Below, piece by piece: positions 29,832-29,833 of a stretch of 29,833 bases of DNA. The DNA is from a virus. The notes below the pieces were generated by a model that did no database searches, had not been told where the DNA came from, and worked only from the letters and a program-made list of their open reading frames with translations. The position numbers and the translations under genes are program-made. The DNA lies in IMG/VR virus record IMGVR_UViG_3300043099_000569, positions 1 through 29,833 of that record. The stretch is one strand, 5' to 3'. Positions within the stretch are counted from its first letter, which is position 1, and the number at the start of each line of letters is the position of its first letter.

Positions 29832-29833
29832 CA

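Overview
This window looks like part of a tailed-phage genome, or a closely related mobile element, that replicates in a member of the Bacteroidota. Three things point there. Several promoters have the Bacteroidota-type -7 box TAnnTTTG, one with a TTTG -33 box at exactly 19 bp. Start codons follow A/T-rich leaders rather than GGAGG ribosome binding sites. Many of the small proteins resemble families I know from gut Bacteroides phages. Every gene I accept lies on the minus strand, so transcription runs from high to low coordinates, and genes are packed with ATGA-type overlaps. I see no tRNA, rRNA, CRISPR array, insertion sequence, capsid, tail, terminase or integrase gene in this window.

Replication and recombination block (29.8 to about 21.1 kb). 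It opens with a promoter and a DnaB helicase, followed by a DnaA domain IV-like DNA-binding protein, a small protein and an XRE regulator. A second promoter, overlapped by TTGTACAA palindromes, starts a recombination operon: DEDDh exonuclease, RecE-like PD-(D/E)XK nuclease, DUF3127-like OB protein, several small or membrane proteins, RecT annealase, HNH nuclease and a GT-A-like glycosyltransferase. A 168-bp gene-free stretch at 23164-23331 can fold into a structured RNA closed by a 16-bp stem.

Accessory block (about 20.4 to 14.2 kb). It holds a RusA-like resolvase, a zinc ribbon, tiny proteins whose start sites share a repeated leader, and then a run of enzymes: SET domain, AlkB-like dioxygenase, QueC-like PP-loop enzyme and ParB-like protein. 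It closes with a DUF551-like protein, a zinc/coiled-coil protein and a KilA-N regulator with its own promoter and terminator.

Large-protein block (14.04 kb to the left edge). A canonical promoter with a structured leader drives six genes: a multidomain zinc-ribbon protein, a 1498-residue Strawberry-notch-type helicase, a MoxR-like AAA+ ATPase, a VWA-like partner, a protein with two HExxH metalloprotease-like sites, and a protein with 43 consecutive Gly-Glu-type dipeptides that runs off the window. This resembles the polyvalent proteins of phages and plasmids split into separate genes, and could be a set of proteins packaged or injected with the DNA.

The least expected signal is a 15-nt perfect complementarity between the structured RNA (as read on the minus strand) and the translation-initiation leader of the gene at 18205-18537, with 13 nt matching the next leader. 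A phage-encoded trans-acting RNA is one explanation, but it is unproven.
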